Shown piece by piece: positions 25,744 through 35,331 of a stretch of DNA of 64,000 bases (within the stretch, counting starts at the first letter, position 1; each line of letters begins with the position of its first letter). The stretch covers positions 248,001 through 312,000 of the forward strand of contig NZ_QWDD01000001.1 in assembly GCF_003722355.1 (NCBI RefSeq), written 5' to 3'. The DNA is from Methylocystis hirsuta. GTDB taxonomy: Bacteria > Pseudomonadota > Alphaproteobacteria > Rhizobiales > Beijerinckiaceae. The translations under genes and the position numbers were made by a program. Below the pieces are notes generated by a model. The model did not search any database. It was given only the letters and a program-made list of their open reading frames with translations, and had not been told where the DNA came from.

Positions 25744-26144
25744 GTCCACAGCCCTCCCGCGAAAGCCGAAGAGCGGGGATAAAGCGCGGCCAAAAAATAC
25801 TCCGCTTCGGTTAGCGGGCATAGAGCGCCCAAACGCTCAACAGGAGAAGCCCTGTCGAACGGATTCCCGCCGACGCCGGTACAGAAGGGATTCACAGGCC
25901 ATCCACAATCACTTGCGCCGAGAACTTGCGATATATCCATGATTCCGTTCGCTGACTGGAATTTTCCCGTAATGGCCGGCGTGACCGGTTCTTCGCGGCT
26001 CGCCTGTGGGCGACTGGTTAATGAAAATTAACTTTCGTCCCTTCCGCGGTACAAGTGAAGAATCAATTCTTATTAAAATGAATTTTGTTTTAATGGCGTT
26101 TCGCGCTACCCCGCTTGTCGAGGACGGCAGACGGAGCGAACGCG
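25744..26144. other. Candidate chromosomal replication origin (oriC) between maf and hemE
   Basis: This 400-base gap separates leftward maf from rightward hemE, the position of the Caulobacter-type origin. Two DnaA-box-like 9-mers with the core ATNCACA, GGATTCACA (25888-25896) and CCATCCACA (25899-25907), lie 11 bases apart, one helical turn. A strongly AT-rich stretch (26016-26096) holds the palindromes GTTAAT-GAAA-ATTAAC (26017-26032) and AAGAAT-CA-ATTCTT (26058-26071) and several TTAA half-sites. The boxes are imperfect, so the call leans on synteny, strand switch and composition. Confidence 0.6.
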
Positions 26145-27176
26145 ATGGCGGAGGAGAAGGCGCTTCTTTCGGTTCTGCGCAGACAAGCGCGAAGCGTTCC
26201 GCCGCTGTGGCTGATGCGTCAGGCGGGCCGTTACCTTCCCGAATATCGCGACGTGCGGGCGACGACGAAAAGCTTTCTCGATTTCTGTTATTCGCCGCAG
26301 AAGGCGGCGGACGTGACGCTGCAGCCGATCCGGCGCTTTCACTTCGACGCGGCGATTCTCTTCTCCGACATTCTTGTGGTGCCCGACGCCATGGGCCAAC
26401 GGGTTTCCTTCGAGAGCGGCGCCGGGCCGCGGCTTGAACCGATTGAAACGCCGGAGCAGGCGCATCGACTCGGAGAGTTCAAGCTTGAACATCTTTCGCC
26501 GGTGTTCGAGACAATCGATCTTGTAAAAACGGCGTTGCCGTCAGACGTCGCCTTCATCGGCTTTTGCGGAGCGCCGTTCACGGTCGTGAGCTATATGATC
26601 GCCGGGCAGGGCACGCCCGATCAGGCGCCGGCGCGCCTGTTCGCCTATCGTTATCCTGACGCTTTTGCGCAGCTGATCGATCGCGTCGTTGAGGCGTCTA
26701 TCGACTATCTTGCGCGCCAGATCGAGGCTGGCGTCGAGGTCGTGCAGATCTTCGACAGCTGGGCCGGCGTGTTGCCGGCGAATGAATTTCAGCGCTGGTC
26801 GGCGGAGCCGGTCCGGCGGATCGTGGAAGGCGTCAAGGCGCGCCATCCACTAACGCCGGTGATCGCCTTCATACGCGGCGCGGACGCGCATCTGCCCAAG
26901 CTCACGCAGATGATCGGCGCCGATGCTTACGGGATCGATACGGCGCTCGATGCCGCATGGGCCGTTGCGCACACCGCTTCGAACGTGCCGCTGCAAGGCA
27001 ATCTCGATCCTCTCGTGCTTGTCGCCGGCGGAGAGGCCCTCGACCGCGAAGTCGATTCGATTCTCGCGGCCTTCGAAGGCCGTCCGCATATCTTCAATCT
27101 TGGTCACGGCATCTGGCAGCAGACGCCGATCGAAAACGTCGAGCGGCTAGTCGCCCGCGTACGACGGGGAGCCTGA
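26145..27176 (+). CDS. hemE: Uroporphyrinogen decarboxylase
   Basis: HemE removes four carboxyl groups from uroporphyrinogen III to give coproporphyrinogen III in haem synthesis. Signatures PPLWLMRQAGRYLPEYR (about 19-35) and IGFCGAPFTVVSYMI are intact, and FNLGHGIWQQTPIENV closes the barrel. The ATG at 26145 (343 residues) is preferred over an upstream in-frame start because it matches the family N-terminus and has CGGAG upstream. First gene of the rightward hemE-hemJ unit beside the candidate origin. Confidence 0.97.
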   Translation: MAEEKALLSVLRRQARSVPPLWLMRQAGRYLPEYRDVRATTKSFLDFCYSPQKAADVTLQPIRRFHFDAAILFSDILVVPDAMGQRVSFESGAGPRLEPIETPEQAHRLGEFKLEHLSPVFETIDLVKTALPSDVAFIGFCGAPFTVVSYMIAGQGTPDQAPARLFAYRYPDAFAQLIDRVVEASIDYLARQIEAGVEVVQIFDSWAGVLPANEFQRWSAEPVRRIVEGVKARHPLTPVIAFIRGADAHLPKLTQMIGADAYGIDTALDAAWAVAHTASNVPLQGNLDPLVLVAGGEALDREVDSILAAFEGRPHIFNLGHGIWQQTPIENVERLVARVRRGA

Positions 27177-27178
27177 CG

Positions 27179-27598
27179 ATGTACGTCTGGATCAAGGCGC
27201 TGCATGTGATCGCCATCATCGCGTGGATGGCGGGGCTTCTCTATCTGCCGCGTCTCTTCGTCTACCACGCCAGCGCTGAAACGCGCTCTCTCTCCGATAC
27301 GTTCAAGATCATGGAGCGCCGGCTCTATCGCTACATCATGACGCCGGCGATGCTCGTCGCCTGGATGACCGGCGTCTATCTGGCGATCGAGGGCGGGGCG
27401 CTGTCGTCGGGATGGTTTCATGTGAAAGCGACGCTCGTCGTGCTGCTGACCGCCGCGCATATTCATGACGGCGCGCTGATGCGCCGTTTCGCGGAGGACG
27501 CCAATGTTCATTCGCCGCGCTACTATCGAATCTTCAATGAACTGCCGACCCTGTTGATGATCGGCGTCGTTATTCTGGTGATCGTCAAGCCGTTCTGA
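27179..27598 (+). CDS. hemJ: Protoporphyrinogen IX oxidase HemJ
   Basis: HemJ is the membrane protoporphyrinogen oxidase of many alphaproteobacteria and cyanobacteria. The 139-residue protein has four hydrophobic helices. The conserved His is in LHVIAIIAWMAGLLYLPRLF (about residue 9) and the conserved Lys in WFHVKATLVVLL (about 85), the two residues reported as essential in the family. It begins 2 bases after hemE, supporting joint expression and a shared pathway. hemH is not present in this cluster. Confidence 0.92.
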   Translation: MYVWIKALHVIAIIAWMAGLLYLPRLFVYHASAETRSLSDTFKIMERRLYRYIMTPAMLVAWMTGVYLAIEGGALSSGWFHVKATLVVLLTAAHIHDGALMRRFAEDANVHSPRYYRIFNELPTLLMIGVVILVIVKPF

Positions 27599-27951
27599 CG
27601 TTCGGCGATGATCTTCTCCCAGTCGGGCGGATCCGACGCGCGTCGCCGTTCGCCATGCCCCTGTTGGCGCGATAGATGCGCTCCGCGCGGATCGGCAGGA
27701 TCGTGCGGCGCCTTCGCCTGGATTCGCTAGCGGCGGGTCCCCATTTGGCGCGTTAGGGCCGCTTTAACGGAACTCTTGATTCATGTCTGGAAATTGTCTA
27801 AGTGAACCCTATCCCTCTGAGGCCCGTGTCTGCTTGTAACGGCATCGCCGGATTTTCGCCGGCGCTCCCCGAAGGCCGTCTCCCCCGCCACACCTCTTCT
27901 CCCCGGCTCGTTTCCATCTGCGCGCCAGCTAATACCCAAGGTTCCTCCTGA
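27599..27951 (+). promoter_or_regulatory. Long C-rich leader before rho
   Basis: This 353-base gap has no supported gene. Its last 110 bases are C-rich and G-poor on the coding strand (for example CGTCTCCCCCGCCACACC and CTTCTCCCCGG), the composition of Rho utilisation (rut) sites, and rho genes are known to be autoregulated by leader termination. The rho start codon is preceded by CCTCCTGA, not a purine-rich ribosome-binding site, so initiation is not of the usual strong Shine-Dalgarno type. Confidence 0.5.
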
Positions 27952-29217
27952 ATGCGGGAAATTAAACTTTCGGACTTGAAGTCCAAGTCCGCCGCCGAAC
28001 TCCTCGCTTTTGCCGAAGAGCACGAAGTCGAGAACGCCTCGCTCCTGCGCAAGCAGGAGCTCCTGTTCGCGATTTTGAAACAATTCGCCAGTCGCGACGT
28101 CGAAATCGTCGGCGTCGGCGTCGTCGAAGTGTTGCAGGACGGCTTTGGCTTCCTGCGGTCGCCCGATGCGAATTATCTCGCTGGTCCCGACGACATTTAC
28201 GTCTCGCCCTCGCAGATCCGAAAGTTCGGCCTGCGCACCGGCGACACGGTCGAGGGCATGATCCGAAGCCCTAAAGAGGGCGAACGCTATTTCGCGCTTC
28301 TAAAAGTCAACAGCATCAATTTCGAAGATCCCGAGAAGGTGCGCCACAAGGTGCCCTTCGACAATCTGACGCCGCTCTATCCGGACGAGCGCCTCAAGCT
28401 CGAGATCGAAGACCCGACCCGCAAGGATCTCTCGTCGCGCATCATCGATCTCGTCGCGCCCATCGGCAAAGGGCAGCGCGCGCTGGTCGTGGCGCCGCCG
28501 CGCACCGGCAAGACCGTGCTCCTGCAGAATATCGCGCAGTCGATCACGACCAATCATCCCGAGTGCTATCTCATCGTGCTGCTCATCGACGAGCGGCCTG
28601 AGGAAGTCACCGACATGCAGCGTTCGGTGAAGGGCGAGGTCGTCTCCTCGACCTTCGACGAGCCGGCGGTGCGCCATGTGCAGGTCGCCGAAATGGTGAT
28701 CGAGAAGGCGAAGCGTCTCGTCGAACACGGCCGCGACGTGGTGATCCTGCTTGATTCGATCACGCGGCTCGGGCGCGCCTACAACACCGTCGTGCCGTCA
28801 TCCGGCAAGGTGCTGACCGGTGGCGTCGACGCCAACGCGCTGCAACGGCCCAAGCGCTTCTTCGGCGCGGCGCGCAATATCGAGGAAGGCGGCTCGCTGA
28901 CGATCATCGCGACGGCGTTGATCGACACGGGCTCGCGCATGGACGAAGTCATCTTCGAAGAATTCAAGGGCACCGGCAACAGCGAGATCATTCTCGACCG
29001 CAAGGTTTCCGACAAGCGGATTTTCCCGGCGCTGGACATCACCCGCTCCGGCACCCGCAAGGAAGAGCTGCTCGTCGCGACCGACATCCTCAAGAAGATG
29101 TATGTGCTGCGCCGTATCCTCAATCCGATGGGCACGGTCGACGCGATCGAATTCCTGCTCGGAAAGCTGCGCGAGACGAAGAACAATTTGGGCTTCTTCG
29201 ATTCGATGAATACGTAG
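27952..29217 (+). CDS. rho: Transcription termination factor Rho
   Basis: Rho is a hexameric RNA-dependent ATPase that ends transcription. The N-terminal RNA-binding OST/CSD fold includes [19 protein letters not shown] (about 63-81). The P-loop PPRTGKT (about 181-187), Walker [16 protein letters not shown] and the Q/R-loop regions [20 protein letters not shown] follow. Length 421 is standard. ATG start at the [14 protein letters not shown]-terminus. It is normally followed by mnmE; here a SIR2-TPR cassette on the other strand intervenes. Confidence 0.98.
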   Translation: MREIKLSDLKSKSAAELLAFAEEHEVENASLLRKQELLFAILKQFASRDVEIVGVGVVEVLQDGFGFLRSPDANYLAGPDDIYVSPSQIRKFGLRTGDTVEGMIRSPKEGERYFALLKVNSINFEDPEKVRHKVPFDNLTPLYPDERLKLEIEDPTRKDLSSRIIDLVAPIGKGQRALVVAPPRTGKTVLLQNIAQSITTNHPECYLIVLLIDERPEEVTDMQRSVKGEVVSSTFDEPAVRHVQVAEMVIEKAKRLVEHGRDVVILLDSITRLGRAYNTVVPSSGKVLTGGVDANALQRPKRFFGAARNIEEGGSLTIIATALIDTGSRMDEVIFEEFKGTGNSEIILDRKVSDKRIFPALDITRSGTRKEELLVATDILKKMYVLRRILNPMGTVDAIEFLLGKLRETKNNLGFFDSMNT

Positions 29218-29237
29218 GAACTCTGTTGCGCTGGCAG

Positions 29238-30725
29238 TCACGCTTTTTTTCGCTTCTCCAGCAACTGGGTCGCGATCGCAAGGTTGTTTTTAGCTATCTT
29301 GTGGCCGACAGGGAACGTTTGCGGCGTCCATTCTTTGAGCGCCTCTTTGTAGGCTTCTATGGCTCGAAGGAGGTTCTCGGTTGCACTTTCTCTCTGGCCC
29401 AAGCTCGAAAGCGCGTTGCCAAGATTGCACTGGGATGCGGCCCATTCGAGGGGCGCGCGTTCTCGCGTGCGCTCCTTGAGCGCCTCTTCGTAGGCTTTTA
29501 CTGCCTCTAGCAGCATTTCAGTACCGCCTTCGCGCTCGCCCAAGCTCGAAAGCGCAGCGCCAAGATTGTTCTGGGTTGCGGCCCACTCGAGGGGCACGCG
29601 TTCGCGCGTATATTCTTTGAGCGCCTCTTTATAGAGCTCGACCGCCAGCAGGAGTTTTTCGGTGCCATCTTCACGCTCGCTCAAGATCGATAGCGCGGTG
29701 CCAAGACCGCTCTGAGTTGCGGCCCATTCGAGGGGCGCGCGTTCTCGCGTGCGTTCCTTGAGCGCCTCCTTGTAGGACTCGACGGCTTGGAGCAGGTTTT
29801 CAGTTTCGCGTTCGCGCTCGCCCAAGGTCGAAAGGACGTTGCCGAGAGAGTGTTGCGTAGCGGCCCATTCGAGAGGAGCGTGGTCACGCGTGCGTTCCTT
29901 GAGCGCCTCTTCGTAGGCTTTTACTGCCTCTAGCAGCATTTCAGTACCGCCTTCGCGCTCGCCCAAGCTCGAAAGCGCAGCGCCAAGATTGTTCTGGGTT
30001 GCGGCCCACTCGAGGGGCACGCGTTCGCGCGTATATTCTTTGAGCGCCTCTTTATAGAGCTCGACCGCCAGCAGGAGTTTTTCGGTGCCATCTTCACGCT
30101 CGCTCAAGATCGATAGCGCGGTGCCAAGACCGCTCTGAGTTGCGGCCCATTCGAGGGGCGCGCGTTCTCGCGTGCGTTCCTTGAGCGCCTCCTTGTAGGA
30201 CTCGACGGCTTGGAGCAGGTTTTCAGTTTCGCGTTCGCGCTCGCCCAAGGTCGAAAGGACGTTGCCGAGAGAGTGTTGCGTAGCGGCCCATTCGAGAGGA
30301 GCGTGGTCACGCGTGCGTTCCTTGAGCGCTTCTCGAAAAGCGTCTGTAGCTTGAGAGAGAATCGTTAAATCGGCGGAGCGCTCTCCTATTCGCCAAAGAG
30401 CAACGCCAAGACGATGCTTGGCTTCTGCCCAATCCGCTTTTTTTTCTGGCGTAATGTTTTCGCCGGTCTTACGTAGCAGTTCGAGGCTTTCCTGCAATAA
30501 ATGCGCCTCCGCCTGACGATCTCCAAGCAGATACAACGCCTTGCCTAAATCGAGCGCGCGCCGGTCGTGATTTCCGCCAAGTTGGTCTTCCCGCCGCAAC
30601 AATTCGCGGTAGCGCTCAACTGCTTGTTCGAGCGGCCGGGGGTCACCGGCGTTCGCCCCATATTCGAGGGCGGCGCGCGCCGCCTCTTCGAGAAGGTCCG
30701 AGGCGAAGCGAGAAAGATCACTCAC
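29238..30725 (-). CDS. TPR-repeat protein partnered with a SIR2 gene
   Basis: The 495-residue protein consists of an N-terminal helical region (about 1-130) and eight or more 47-residue TPR-like repeats of the type ALKERTRERAPLEWAATQ + NNLGxALSxLGERE + LLxAVexYKE. Three consecutive repeats (141 residues) are duplicated with no base change. The start is a GTG at 30725 overlapping the SIR2 stop (GTGA), so the two genes are translationally coupled. Such TPR arrays usually bind peptides or proteins; here it may sense or scaffold the SIR2 effector. Antiphage function is inference. Confidence 0.85.
   Translation of the reverse strand: MSDLSRFASDLLEEAARAALEYGANAGDPRPLEQAVERYRELLRREDQLGGNHDRRALDLGKALYLLGDRQAEAHLLQESLELLRKTGENITPEKKADWAEAKHRLGVALWRIGERSADLTILSQATDAFREALKERTRDHAPLEWAATQHSLGNVLSTLGERERETENLLQAVESYKEALKERTRERAPLEWAATQSGLGTALSILSEREDGTEKLLLAVELYKEALKEYTRERVPLEWAATQNNLGAALSSLGEREGGTEMLLEAVKAYEEALKERTRDHAPLEWAATQHSLGNVLSTLGERERETENLLQAVESYKEALKERTRERAPLEWAATQSGLGTALSILSEREDGTEKLLLAVELYKEALKEYTRERVPLEWAATQNNLGAALSSLGEREGGTEMLLEAVKAYEEALKERTRERAPLEWAASQCNLGNALSSLGQRESATENLLRAIEAYKEALKEWTPQTFPVGHKIAKNNLAIATQLLEKRKKA
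29474..30319. repeat. Perfect 423-bp tandem duplication in the TPR gene
   Basis: Bases 29474-29896 and 29897-30319 are identical in every line I compared, and identity extends about 10 bases further into the flanks (29473-29906 versus 29896-30329). The period is 423 bp, 141 codons, exactly three 47-residue TPR units. Identity at third codon positions shows that the duplication is recent or kept homogeneous by recombination. Confidence 0.95.
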
Positions 30726-31918
30726 AGCACCAGCGCCTTTTCTGCAAGGAGATAGGCTTCCTCATATTTGCCTTGGAGGCGTAGCTCGCGGATTTTGGAG
30801 GGGAGATCGTCCTCTGCTTCATTGCTGTTCAGCGCCGCTTGCGCCGCCGCCAGACGCTGATTGGCTTTGTCGATTTCGCGCCGGATGTCGTCGAGAGCGA
30901 TTTTCGATCTGCTAATCTTTTCCATTGCGCGCTGCGACGCTTTCAGAGGATCGGAAATTGCGGTGGGAGCGCCGAGTTGAAGCTCCCGACAAAGCTCCAG
31001 AAAGAATGCGTCGGCGTCCTGCCCGACGAGGAGGCCGCCGTTACGCGTCGTCGCAAGAAATTGCGCGGCGTTGTCGCTCAAATGCGCCGGATTATTCGAA
31101 TAAAGCACCCAATAAAGTTTCTTGTCGTCAAAATTCTTCGCGGCGTCGATCAGCAGATTCATTACGCCGGGCTCACGGCCCTCATAGCCGATGACGATGA
31201 ACGCTTTCGCGTCGCGCATCAGGCTCTGGATTGCGCCCACGGCGATTGAACGTGTCCGGACATCTTCGACGTCCTCGCGCCGATTGCGCAACACATAGCT
31301 GTGTCGGGAACCGTGCAGTTCGATGAGTTGCGGATGTCGCGGCGACGAATCGATACGATTAAGGGATTCTACGCCATCGCAAACAACGGGGATGACGCCC
31401 GCCTGAACCATGCCGGCAAGCGCGAGCTGATCGAAATTGGTCGTAATTACCGTCGATACGAGGTTTTTCGCAACAAGTTCTCCAAGACAGAGATGCGCCC
31501 AATTGATTGCGCCGCCTGTCTCGTCGATGAGCGTTGAAAAGAGTTCGCGAGTCGCATCTCGGCTTGCATAATGGCGTTGGAACATTTGATCATAGACGTG
31601 ATACCAATCGATCTCTTGATTTGTCGGAAGCGGTGTTCCAGCCTCCTCGCTTGGGGGGTTGAGCCGCCCTTTAGCGACCAGAGTTCGATAACAGTCTTCG
31701 TCGCTTTGATCCGGCTTGCAGCCGCAAAGCGAATGGGCGACGTGTCGAGTCATGCGCCGTGCCATATCGGGTGCTCCGGGAACGCGAGCCGACACGGAGC
31801 ATCCCGCTCCTATAAGGAAGACGACGCGCCCGAGTCGATCTGGCTCTTTCGCAAGCTTGATGGCGTCGGCTACTTCCGCGACGGATGCGATGCGTTGACC
31901 GGCAATAGACGAAGACAA
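30722..31918 (-). CDS. SIR2-like NAD-binding protein (candidate defence effector)
   Basis: The 398-residue protein carries a sirtuin-like fold: VVFLIGAGCSVSARVPGAP (GAGxS, residues 37-41), ITTNFDQL (TTNFD, 159-163) and LIELHGSRHSY (catalytic-type His202). Bacterial SIR2-like domains of this kind act as NADases in several antiphage systems. Residues about 315-398 are a coiled coil followed by a TPR-like helix pair. The only start near the N-terminus is a TTG at 31918, just after an in-frame stop, with a weak CAGG upstream. The TPR gene overlaps its stop. The pair interrupts the conserved rho-mnmE junction. Confidence 0.82.
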   Translation of the reverse strand: MSSSIAGQRIASVAEVADAIKLAKEPDRLGRVVFLIGAGCSVSARVPGAPDMARRMTRHVAHSLCGCKPDQSDEDCYRTLVAKGRLNPPSEEAGTPLPTNQEIDWYHVYDQMFQRHYASRDATRELFSTLIDETGGAINWAHLCLGELVAKNLVSTVITTNFDQLALAGMVQAGVIPVVCDGVESLNRIDSSPRHPQLIELHGSRHSYVLRNRREDVEDVRTRSIAVGAIQSLMRDAKAFIVIGYEGREPGVMNLLIDAAKNFDDKKLYWVLYSNNPAHLSDNAAQFLATTRNGGLLVGQDADAFFLELCRELQLGAPTAISDPLKASQRAMEKISRSKIALDDIRREIDKANQRLAAAQAALNSNEAEDDLPSKIRELRLQGKYEEAYLLAEKALVL

Positions 31919-32151
31919 ATATCAAACCTGATTTTACGGGTGGCAGCAAAATTATTATTTGCTCCCTAGCTCTCGGCAAGAACTATGTTGCCGCCATTCA
32001 GACTGAGCCGGTAACTATGTTCGCAAAAAAATCCGACAATGCGAGGACGATGTCGGTATTGTGCGCCGCAGCAATTTTGGTTTCTGCGCGCTGAACCTTG
32101 GGAGGCGGGTCGAATTCTCGTGAAAGCGTCTCGCTGGCGCACGGCCGCCCC

Positions 32152-33450
32152 ATGACGTCGCGCGACACGATTTTCGCGCTTGGCACCGGCGCCGGACGCG
32201 CGGCGATCGCCGTCATTCGGATCTCAGGCCCAAGGGCCGGGGAGGCGCTCAAGGCGGTCGCCGGAAAGCGTCCCCCGCCGCGGCAGGCGAGTTTTGCGGT
32301 TCTGCGCGATCCGGAGACTGGGGAAATGCTTGATCGGGGGCTCGCACTGTTCTTTCCCGGTCCCGCGTCGTCAACGGGCGAAGATTACAGCGAGCTGCAG
32401 CTTCATGGCGGCCGCGCGGTCGTCGAGGGCGCGCTCGCCGCTTTGCATCGGCTTCCCGGCCTGCGGCCTGCCGAGCCCGGCGAATTCGCGCGCCGCAGCT
32501 TCGCCAATGGCAAGCTCGATCTCTCTCAGGCGGAAGCGCTGGCTGATCTCATCGATGCGCAGACCGAGGCGCAGCGGCGGCAGGCGCTGCGCGTCGCGGG
32601 CGGCGCGTTGCGCCGGAGGGTCGAGGCCTGGCGGGCGGCGCTGGTGGAGTCGCTGGCGATGGTCGAGGCCGAGCTCGATTTCAGCGACGAGGCGGACGTC
32701 GGGGCGTTTTCACCGGCGCGGCTCAGTGCGCTGCTTTCGCCGCTTGCCCGGGACATGCGCGCGGCGCTGCAGCTCGCGCCAGCCTCGGAGCGCATGCGCG
32801 ACGGCTTTCTCGTCATGATTCTCGGGCGGCCGAACGTCGGCAAGTCGACGCTGATCAACGCGCTGACGCGGCGCGATCTGGCGATCGTCTCGCCGATTCC
32901 CGGCACGACGCGGGATATGATCGAAGCCCATCTCGATATTGGCGGAATGCCGGTGACATTGATCGACACGGCAGGTCTGCGCGAAGCGGCCGACGCGATC
33001 GAGCGGATCGGCGTCGATCGGACGCTCGCGCGGGTCGAAACCGCCGATCTGGCGCTGTGGCTGTCGGATTCTGCGGAGGCGCCGCCGGACCACGAAATTG
33101 AGACGATCCGCGTTGCGACCAAAACCGATCTGACGCCGGCGCCGCTAGGCGTGATCGGCGTCTGCGCCTTGAGCGGCGAGGGGCTCGAGACGCTGGCGGC
33201 GGCGATTGAAGCGCGCGCCCGGGCGCGCCTCGGCGACGGAGCGGCGTCGCTGATCGTTCGAGAAAGGCACCGTCTCGCGCTTGAGCAAGCCGTTGAAAGC
33301 ATTGGCTCTATACTGGTTGGCGGCGAAGCGCTCGAGCTTCAGGCCGAGGCGTTGCGCCGCGCCAGCCGTGCGCTCGGCCGGATTGTCGGCGCGGTCGATG
33401 TCGAGGAAATCCTCGATGCGGTTTTCTCGCGTTTTTGTATCGGCAAATGA
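32152..33450 (+). CDS. mnmE: tRNA modification GTPase MnmE
   Basis: MnmE with MnmG makes the 5-carboxymethylaminomethyl modification of U34. The N-terminal folate-binding domain has IFALGTGAGRAAIAVIRISG and SSTGEDYSELQLHGG. The G domain has GRPNVGKST (about 225), IPGTTRDMIE, DTAG and the C-terminal FCIGK with its functional Cys. The ATG at 32152 gives 432 residues; an upstream start adds unrelated sequence. A parS site and mnmG follow. Confidence 0.97.
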   Translation: MTSRDTIFALGTGAGRAAIAVIRISGPRAGEALKAVAGKRPPPRQASFAVLRDPETGEMLDRGLALFFPGPASSTGEDYSELQLHGGRAVVEGALAALHRLPGLRPAEPGEFARRSFANGKLDLSQAEALADLIDAQTEAQRRQALRVAGGALRRRVEAWRAALVESLAMVEAELDFSDEADVGAFSPARLSALLSPLARDMRAALQLAPASERMRDGFLVMILGRPNVGKSTLINALTRRDLAIVSPIPGTTRDMIEAHLDIGGMPVTLIDTAGLREAADAIERIGVDRTLARVETADLALWLSDSAEAPPDHEIETIRVATKTDLTPAPLGVIGVCALSGEGLETLAAAIEARARARLGDGAASLIVRERHRLALEQAVESIGSILVGGEALELQAEALRRASRALGRIVGAVDVEEILDAVFSRFCIGK

Positions 33451-33452
33451 TA

Positions 33453-33468
33453 TGTTTCACGTGAAACA
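33453..33468. other. parS centromere site between mnmE and mnmG
   Basis: TGTTTCACGTGAAACA is a perfect 16-base palindrome matching the universal parS consensus bound by chromosomal ParB. It lies 2 bases after the mnmE stop and 9 bases before the mnmG start, about 7.4 kb from the candidate origin and 3.4 kb from parB. Confidence 0.95.
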
Positions 33469-33477
33469 GGCCGCGCG

Positions 33478-35331
33478 ATGAATTCCGGGATGAAGCAATT
33501 CGACGTCATTGTGATCGGCGGCGGCCACGCCGGCTGCGAGGCTGCGGCTGCGGCTGCGAGGCTTGGCGCGCGCACGGCGCTCGTGACCCACAACCGCGTC
33601 AAGATCGGAGAGATGTCCTGCAACCCCGCGATCGGCGGTCTCGGCAAGGGCCAGCTGGTCCGGGAGATTGACGCGTTCGACGGCTTGATGGGGCGGGTCG
33701 CTGACGCCGCCGGCATCCAGTTCCGCGTGCTCAACCGCTCCAAGGGCCCGGCGGTGCGCGGTCCCCGCGCCCAGGCCGACCGCAAGCTCTATCGCGCGGC
33801 GATGCAGGCCGCGCTGAATGAGACGGAAAACTTGGCGATCGTCGAAGCCTGCGTCGAAGATCTGCTGATGGAGCGCGAAACTGTTCGCGGCGTCGTCACC
33901 GCCGAGGGCGAGATCAGGGCCGCGTCCGTCGTGGTCGCCACCGGCACCTTTCTCGGCGGGGTGATCCATATCGGCGATGAGCGGACGCCCGCGGGACGGA
34001 TGGGGGATGCTCCGTCGAACGGGCTGAGCCGACGGTTGCGGGACGCCGGCTTTGCCGTCGCGCGGCTCAAGACCGGCACGCCGCCGCGGCTCGACGGGCG
34101 CAGCATCCGCTGGGAGGCTCTCGAAGAACAATGGGGCGACCCGACGCCCGAGCCCTTCTCCTATCTGACGACGGCGATCGCGAACCGCCAGATCGCTTGC
34201 GGCGTCACCCGCACCACGCCTGCCGCCCATCGGATCATTCTCGACGATCTGCATCGCTCGCCAATGCGCACGGGCGCCATCTCCGGCCCGGGACCGCGCT
34301 ATTGCCCCTCGATCGAGGACAAGGTGACGCGCTTCGCCGACCGCGAAGCCCATCAGATCTTTCTCGAACCCGAAGGACTCGACGACGACACCGTCTATCC
34401 GAACGGCGTCTCGACCTCGCTGCCGCTCGCGACCCAGCAGGCCTTCATCAACGCCATTCCTGGGCTGGAGGAGACCCGCATTCTGCGGCCCGGCTATGCG
34501 ATCGAATATGACTATGTCGATCCGCGCGAACTCTCGGCGACGCTCGAGACCAAGCGTTTTCGCGGGCTCTTCTTCGCCGGGCAGATCAATGGCACCACCG
34601 GCTATGAAGAGGCGGCGGCGCAAGGGCTGCTCGCCGGGATCAATGCGGCGCGCTGCGCCGCCGGAAAGGCCGCGATCGTCTTCGATCGGGCGGAAGCCTA
34701 TCTCGGGGTGATGGTCGACGATCTCGTCACCCGGGGAGTCAGCGAACCCTACCGCATGTTCACCTCGCGCGCCGAATATCGCCTGTCGCTGCGCGCCGAC
34801 AACGCCGACGAGCGCCTGACGCCGCGCGGGATCGAGATCGGCTGCGTCGGCGCTGATCGGGCGTCCCGTCACTCAGCCCGGACAGCCCGCCTCGAGGCTG
34901 CGCGCACCATGCTGCTGACGCGCGAATTGACCTCGGCCGCCGCGCGTCGGCACGGACTGCCGGTCAATCAGGACGGGCTGCGTCGCAGCGCCTATGCGCT
35001 GCTGTCCTTTCCGGACATCACGCTGGATCGCCTGGCGTCGATCTGGCCAGAGTTCAGCGGAATTGACGCCGATACCGCCGAGCGGCTGGAGACCGAGGCG
35101 CGCTACGCCGTCTATCTCGACCGCCAGCAGGCCGATATTGACGCGTATCGACGCGACGAGCGCCTGGCGCTGCCGGATGGGCTGGACTACGCGACAATCG
35201 CCGGGCTCTCGGCGGAACTGCGCGGAAAATTGAGCTATTTGCGGCCACGCACGATCGGCCAGGCGCAACGGATCGACGGCATGACGCCTTCGGCGTTGAC
35301 GCTGCTGGCGGCGCGGGCGCGCCGCGCGTGA
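33478..35331 (+). CDS. mnmG: tRNA uridine-5-carboxymethylaminomethyl modification enzyme MnmG (GidA)
   Basis: MnmG is the FAD- and NADH-dependent partner of MnmE. The FAD motif [21 protein letters not shown] starts at about residue 9; [24 protein letters not shown] and [11 protein letters not shown] are the active-site signatures; [25 protein letters not shown] lies in the FAD C-terminal motif. Length 617 is normal. mnmE precedes it and rsmG overlaps its stop, the standard gidA-gidB-parA-parB order. Confidence 0.98.
   Translation: MNSGMKQFDVIVIGGGHAGCEAAAAAARLGARTALVTHNRVKIGEMSCNPAIGGLGKGQLVREIDAFDGLMGRVADAAGIQFRVLNRSKGPAVRGPRAQADRKLYRAAMQAALNETENLAIVEACVEDLLMERETVRGVVTAEGEIRAASVVVATGTFLGGVIHIGDERTPAGRMGDAPSNGLSRRLRDAGFAVARLKTGTPPRLDGRSIRWEALEEQWGDPTPEPFSYLTTAIANRQIACGVTRTTPAAHRIILDDLHRSPMRTGAISGPGPRYCPSIEDKVTRFADREAHQIFLEPEGLDDDTVYPNGVSTSLPLATQQAFINAIPGLEETRILRPGYAIEYDYVDPRELSATLETKRFRGLFFAGQINGTTGYEEAAAQGLLAGINAARCAAGKAAIVFDRAEAYLGVMVDDLVTRGVSEPYRMFTSRAEYRLSLRADNADERLTPRGIEIGCVGADRASRHSARTARLEAARTMLLTRELTSAAARRHGLPVNQDGLRRSAYALLSFPDITLDRLASIWPEFSGIDADTAERLETEARYAVYLDRQQADIDAYRRDERLALPDGLDYATIAGLSAELRGKLSYLRPRTIGQAQRIDGMTPSALTLLAARARRA

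Noticed and set aside
26018..26031. CtrA site (TTAA-N7-TTAA) in the candidate origin
   Set aside because: The spacing between the TTAA halves here is 6, not 7, so I record it only as a palindrome in an AT-rich stretch.
29238..31918. CRISPR-like array
   Set aside because: The repeats in this region are coding TPR units of 141 bp with no spacer structure; no CRISPR array was seen anywhere in the window.
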